Below, in pieces: positions 59,065 through 64,000 of a DNA stretch of 64,000 nt; position 1 is the stretch's first letter; each line of letters opens with the position of its first letter. The notes below the pieces were generated by a model, which saw only the letters and a program-made list of their open reading frames with translations, was not told where the DNA came from and ran no database searches. Origin of the DNA: Henckelia pumila (taxonomy: Eukaryota; Streptophyta; Magnoliopsida; Lamiales; Gesneriaceae); assembly GCF_033568475.1 (NCBI RefSeq), contig NC_133123.1:137972242-138036241 (forward strand), in the 5' to 3' direction. Both the position numbers and the translations under genes were made by a program.

Positions 59065-62000
59065 TCATTCCGAAGGCGGAGCTAGGCGGAGGAACGATTT
59101 CGGGACAGAACTGCGGTGTTTCAGCAGGTCCTCTGCCTGTGAAACCTGCAAGTTCTCCAGCGAGAACCGAGCTTCATCCACCTCTCTGCTGGAGCTTCCC
59201 CTTGCTCTTTCTTGTTTCTGCTTGTCTGTGCAAGCAATACTCATGGGGGCAGCAGTTTGAGCCGTCTCTCCTCCTTGCTTCTCTAGAGTATAGAGGAGTG
59301 TCTGAGCAACATTAATAGCTACTGAGTATCCAATTCACTAAGGCTTTAAAAGGCATATCATGAAGTAAACGACTTTTAATTTAAAAGGCAAAAAACATGA
59401 CAATATACAGCCAAGATGTAAAGAAAAATCTCCATACCATTGTATAATTGCTCGGTAAACCCCTCCTTCCTTTCGCTCTTGATATCGCATCCCTGATACC
59501 AAGGGCATCCATGAATCTACTAGGCCACAATGCTGCAAGCTGCATTTATATGCGAAACACGTACTTTTAATCCATAGCATTTACAAAAACTGGCTGATTT
59601 AGTGTGAAGTGGTCCATTTTTCATTTCAATTTTTTAAAAAAGAATATATATTTTATAAGTGATAGCTATCCAAGTAACCTTGAATATCAGCACAGTATGA
59701 CAGTAAGAAAAGATACTAAAATCATTGCAGCATAAATCCTCAACACTCTGTTGCATGTTTAGTACATATCATTTCCTATCTTTGCAAGTCATTACCGAAC
59801 CATGAAAGATCTTTTATTACACGTATCACTTGAGATGATGTGAGATACATCATACATGGATTGTGTTATGGACTAAAGTTTCATGGGCTTTCTTATGAGT
59901 TTTGATAGATTGGATTGAGGCTCAAGAGTCTCAAGCCCATAGAAAAATCTAAAACGTGGGAGTTGTAGCTGGTTAGGGATATTATGTTATTATTTTGGAT
60001 TTTGTAACTAGCTTTGGCTAGGGAGTTACTAGCAATTCTGCTAGGGTTTACAGACTTTGCTCTGGGATATATATATATATTCTATATTGAATTAATTCAT
60101 ATAAATCGGGATCATAACAGATTGTCTTAATTCAGTGAATTGGGGAATATGTTGGATGGAAGGAATAATTGCAGTGTCAATGTGCATATGGTAACCAGAT
60201 GCAAGGACTGGTTTGTGCACCTAATAACTCGCAATTCAAACACCAGCTCGTAAGACGAAAATGTGAACAAATTGCACGTGAGAGTGATTCAACGATAAAC
60301 GATATTCTGGAAAAAAAATCTAGTGATAAAGCATAAGAGATCTGGTAATAAGTCATACCTCTTTGTAGAACGCTTCGACTTGCGGACCTGAATTTTCCTC
60401 TTGTCTCTGGAATGAAAGAAATTAGGGATATAGGATCAAAATTTACTGGTGGAAAGTCCCTAGAAGAAAGAAGTGAAGTATCTATTACCTCGACATAAAG
60501 GTCGTATAAGTCACAAATTTTATCCTCCAGTGCATCATCCATGCTGTATTTTCGTATCAAAGCTTCTTTCTCTGCAGGACCAGATTCTCGAAAATCATTT
60601 GAAGTCATAATTATCTTCTCAACCTGCAAATTGTGTGGATATTCAGATGAAGAAACAAAAATAAATATTGACAATCAGATCTCCTCACAAGCACAAATTA
60701 TGCACAGTGCATAATTTTATAGTTTTAGCTTGTTTTCATTGTTAAAATAAGATATCTACATTTTGTGGATATTCAGATGAAGAAACAAAAATGAATATTG
60801 ACAATCAGATCTCCTCACAAGCACAAATTATGCACAGTGCATAATTTTATAGTTTTAGCTTGTTTTCATTGTTAAAATAAGATATCTACATTTGATAGGT
60901 ACATTATACCAACTAAATCTCAGCTCTTGAAACCAAACAAGCTCAAAGTAAAAGGCATACTTTGTATTTCATGAATGGAATCCACAGCTTAGCCATCTCT
61001 TCAACTTCTTGTTTGATCTTGCGCACCCGTTCATCTGTCTCCGCTCTGGCTGATAGGCACGACTCAGCCACGACTTTAAGGTATCTCTGCCAGACCAAGG
61101 AAGTACGCTTGATTAATCAGGAAAGATGGAGATTATAGTGCATTAATCATGCACAACACTTAGATGCAATTAGTTCCTAAAATATGAGACAAATAAGATT
61201 CCAGTGAGTATAAAAAAACACACTCATACAATATAGTGCTTGAAGGACCTACATATACCTCTTGCAGCTCCTCAAATCCACAACACAAACATAAAAGTAA
61301 AACAAAAATAAAATTAAGCAGGCTAAAGCATGGAAAAATAAATTAGCATGATTTTGTTTTGACGGAGTACGAACGTGCATCTTATAATTAAACCAAGGAA
61401 TAACAACCGCGCCTATCCTCCTGTTTCTGTATTGGGTCATAGGTAACAATTCAACAAACAATCAAGGCTCAAACAGAGAAAGAAGAAAAAATTTCAACCT
61501 TAATGCAATGATACAACGTGGCAAACCAAATAAGATGGTTTTGTAGATAAAGATATGCACAACGACAACCAACATGTATTTCTTTCCTCCTTTATTTTAC
61601 ATAACTAATAGTCTAATATGTGACATTTAGAACTCCTAGTTAAATTTAATGTCACCAGTTTGACATCTCATTTATGTTATAATAAATGTATTTTGTTCGA
61701 CATGTATCCCAAGCATGGAGATTTAACAATAAATAGTAAATAAACCTACTATTTTTGTTGTGTTTTTAGCAAGGATGCAAATGAATCGAGCCAGCTCGCA
61801 AGCTTTTTGAGCTAACTCGAAAAATATTCGATTAATATTTGAACCAAATTCAAACATACGAATGTTTTTCGAGCCGACTTTGAGTCTAAATTTCACAAAC
61901 GTGCTCAAATATAACTACAAGAAAAACATGCGGATAGCGACTAAGAAAACTGTCGCTATCCGTGGCAAAATCGCGACGGTTTTTACTACTAAATCGTCGT

Positions 62001-63734
62001 TAATCCAGACCTATTCCAATTAAACAAGACGTGTGCCAATAATGATGCATTTCAAAACTATCGATGCTAATCGACTTTGGCAATGGTTTTTGCAACAGTT
62101 TCGGCAGTCGCAAATTCCGCATTTTTCGTAATGTATTTCGATCCGAGCTCGAACTTGAGCTCCAGTTCGAGCCAATATATTTAACCATTAGTGCTTTATA
62201 TTGAGCTCAAAGTTCAAATATAATTATTTGAGATAGAATTCAAACCTTAAGTTTTTCTTAATATTCAGAATGATTAGGTGCTATATACCTTACTCGCTAC
62301 GACTATGCCAATGGTCAATGTCGCTCCTTCGGGTGACTGACCTTTTTAATCAAGTATTGTGCCGAGCTTCATAGCTAGACACCCGATACTCAAGTCTCTT
62401 TACTGGTTAAGTGGTGTTCTAATTGATTAAGAAACTGTAACTCATTCGACTAGACATTAACGGAAACCCAGCTAAAACTTCTCGTTCATGTGAACAAACG
62501 CCTAGTAGATGTTACCAAAACCACAGCTATGTACATCTTAGAGAAAGCTTTAGCACAAAAACAATAAAAAGAATATAATTGTCTGCCAGATTGAATAACC
62601 TATACCAACTTGAACGAATCATCCGAGTTTCAAGAGGGATTAAAGCCAGGGACCTGGGGTCAGGGAGGACAAGATTTTTAATCAACCATTTCATAATGTT
62701 TGTGGAAGTGACACGACAATATTAAACTAAAGTTTAATATACTTATTTCAGCTAAAATCCCAGCCTTAAATTTTTCTTATTATTCGATGTATTAATTCAG
62801 TTCTATATACTCTTCATTTTCAAGTTCTATATTCAATACTTGTGTTTCTTTACTAGTTAAGTGATGTTCCAATTGATTAAAAAATTGCAACTCATTCAAC
62901 TAGACACCAATCACCAATGGAAACTCATATCCGCTAAAACTTCTCATTCATGTGAACAAACGCCTAGTAGATGTTCCCAAAAGCACAACCTTGTACTTCT
63001 TAGAGAAAGCCATAAAGAGAAAAAAAATAGTATAATTCATTTGTGAGAATGGTCTCTCGGATTGACTAACCTACACCAACTTGCACTATGCATCTGAGTT
63101 TTACGAGGGATTCATCTAACATGTGGTAGATCAGGGTAGTCGAGGTTAGGGATGACAACATTTATAACCAACCATTTTTATCATTTTTTAGGGAGTGCGT
63201 GCAACAAGACAATATCAAACTAAAGTGGAAGGTTTTTCTAAAAAGTTAAGAAGTAACTTCCCAGCCAGTGGGCGCAATCGGCCACCCTGACTTGTACGTT
63301 TCGTTCTAAAACGAAGGACATCATCACTTACATTTTGCATGAATATAGAATTTGAAAACCTTTGGTAGGAGAAATGCCTTGGCACATTATAAGTGTTCTA
63401 GATGATTCAAACGCTTCAGATTGCGAAACATACATGTAATGAAAGTCAAGCAGAAAGTCGCTATCACTTTCCCGTGTTTCTGTGCAATGACAGAATCAGC
63501 TTGCTTCATAAAAGATGTATGAAATATTAGATAAAAATTATAAAATTTGGCAATCATATAAAATTCTGTTCAACACCACAATCCATCATAAAGTTAAGAC
63601 AGCATTGATTGACGTTCCTACAAATCATGCCCAAACAAACATCTAAGAGCAAAGCATTTCAGTCATTCCGTTTTTTTGTCTTTAAGATTGGATTTTCTCT
63701 TAGCCACCACATACCTGTCCCTCATGAGAAATCT
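59065..63734 (-). CDS. Ubinuclein-like protein, 3' exons (5' part outside window)
   Basis: C-terminal part of a plant ubinuclein (UBN), a subunit of the HIRA histone H3.3 chaperone complex in the nucleus. Visible exons on the minus strand: 63734-63715 (20 bases), 61084-60961, 60623-60489, 60406-60359, 59539-59438 and 59301-59065. They are GT-AG, keep phase and contain no stop: 222 codons including TGA 59065-59067. Diagnostic text: ETDERVRKIKQEVEEMAKLW, then KYSMDDALEDKICDLYDLYV, then LAALWPSRFMDALGIRDAIS followed by RAKGRRGL. This order matches the conserved ubinuclein middle region. The tail ends SVPKSFLRLAPPSE. Earlier exons should resemble 58586-58220 and lie past 64000. Family assignment is by resemblance and probable. 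Confidence 0.78.
59864..60119. mobile_element. Solo LTR with GATTG target duplication
   Basis: A 256-base insertion starting TGTTATGGAC and ending CATAACA, flanked by GATTG at 59859-59863 and 60120-60124. Unit 1 has the empty site (ACATGGATTGTCTTAATTC near 54312). It has a TATATATATA stretch near its right end. No coding sequence. It is a solo LTR or a very short LTR-type element; family unassigned. Confidence 0.88.
60634..60893. repeat. 130-bp tandem duplication in an intron of unit 2
   Basis: TGTGGATATTCAGATGAAG begins two nearly identical 130-base units at 60634 and 60764. Unit 1 has one copy (from about 54832). It is in the intron upstream of exon 60623-60489. Confidence 0.88.
61913..62133. 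repeat. CACTA-like MITE, copy in unit 2
   Basis: Counterpart of 56011-56231, with ends AACTACAAGAAAAA and TTTTTCGTAATG. TAT flanks it on both sides, a fit to the 3-base duplication of CACTA elements. It was carried along by the 5.57-kb duplication. Confidence 0.6.
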
Positions 63735-64000
63735 CTGTCACCACAAAAATGTAAGTAAATAAAACAGCAAATTTCGTGAAGACGAATGTTAATAAAGTGG
63801 CTGGCTTCATGATTTTCTGTAACTTTTCCAAGTTTTAAGTGGTTCTAGCCCATTAATGAAGTGCTACACATGAAGATATTTGCCAACAACCACATCATTG
63901 TCAGTAACTTCGCAATCTTTATACACAAGATAGCAAAATCATGAGATCAACCTTATCTTCAGTATCATTAATGCTTTAGATACCAATGAAGAAAGGGGGG

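Larger units (their letters stand above)
58677..64000. repeat. Tandem duplication, unit 2 (cut by window edge)
   Basis: The second copy of the 5.57-kb unit. It carries a 256-bp solo LTR (59864-60119) and a 130-bp tandem repeat (60634-60893) that unit 1 lacks. The last bases (AATGAAGAAAGGGGG) match unit 1 near 58131-58150, so about 0.5 kb of the unit lies beyond the window. Confidence 0.9.

Noticed and set aside
58691..59068. Minus-strand 125-codon frame after the ubinuclein stop
   Set aside because: Composed of the degenerate AGCACATAAA repeat; no domain, and it begins at the stop codon of the real exon.
1..64000. CRISPR arrays, rRNA, organellar insertions, bacterial-type operons
   Set aside because: None seen. 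Tandem arrays present are microsatellites, LTR subrepeats or the 5.57-kb duplication.

Overview
This window is plant nuclear DNA, most likely from a eudicot. The signs are AT-rich intergenic sequence, many short GT-AG introns, nested LTR retrotransposons, several MITE-like elements, and four genes of plant families. No prokaryotic, organellar, rRNA or complete tRNA feature was seen. Species cannot be read from the sequence.

Left part (1-29431): repeats. Positions 1-2110 hold the end of a GC-rich LTR cut by the window edge. After about 4 kb of gene-free DNA with a foldback element (3091-3405) comes a nested block. Element A (6106-29426, target duplication CCATA) is a Ty3/gypsy-type element with PBS, polypurine tract and one intact gag ORF but no pol. 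Its 5' LTR was split twice: by element B (6780-15774, duplication GCTGG), a decayed Tekay/Del-like chromovirus in the same orientation, and by element C (16269-25529, duplication GCGCT), a decayed Ty1/copia element in the opposite orientation. Removing B and C restores a continuous 5' LTR of about 1.44 kb that matches the 1.46-kb 3' LTR.

Middle (29432-47499): AT-rich DNA with MITE-like elements, then two genes. A six-exon amino acid permease (AAP family, 487 aa, plus strand, 38829-40761) and a Bsister MIKC MADS-box gene (TT16/ABS-like, 257 aa, minus strand, 43175-45161) could be assembled fully from splice sites and reading phase.

Right part (47500-64000): a 13-exon PQBP1 homologue (521 aa, minus strand), a WW-domain splicing factor. 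Next is a 5.57-kb direct tandem duplication carrying 3' exons of a ubinuclein-like gene (HIRA histone-chaperone complex subunit, minus strand). The right copy is open and continues past the window. The left copy is a 3'-partial pseudogene with two nonsense codons and a frameshift. A 256-bp solo LTR with a GATTG duplication sits only in the right copy, so it was inserted after the duplication.

The genes do not form a pathway. The main interest is structural: the nested retroelements around a gag-only element, and the decaying partial duplication of a chromatin gene. No previously undescribed system is supported beyond these.
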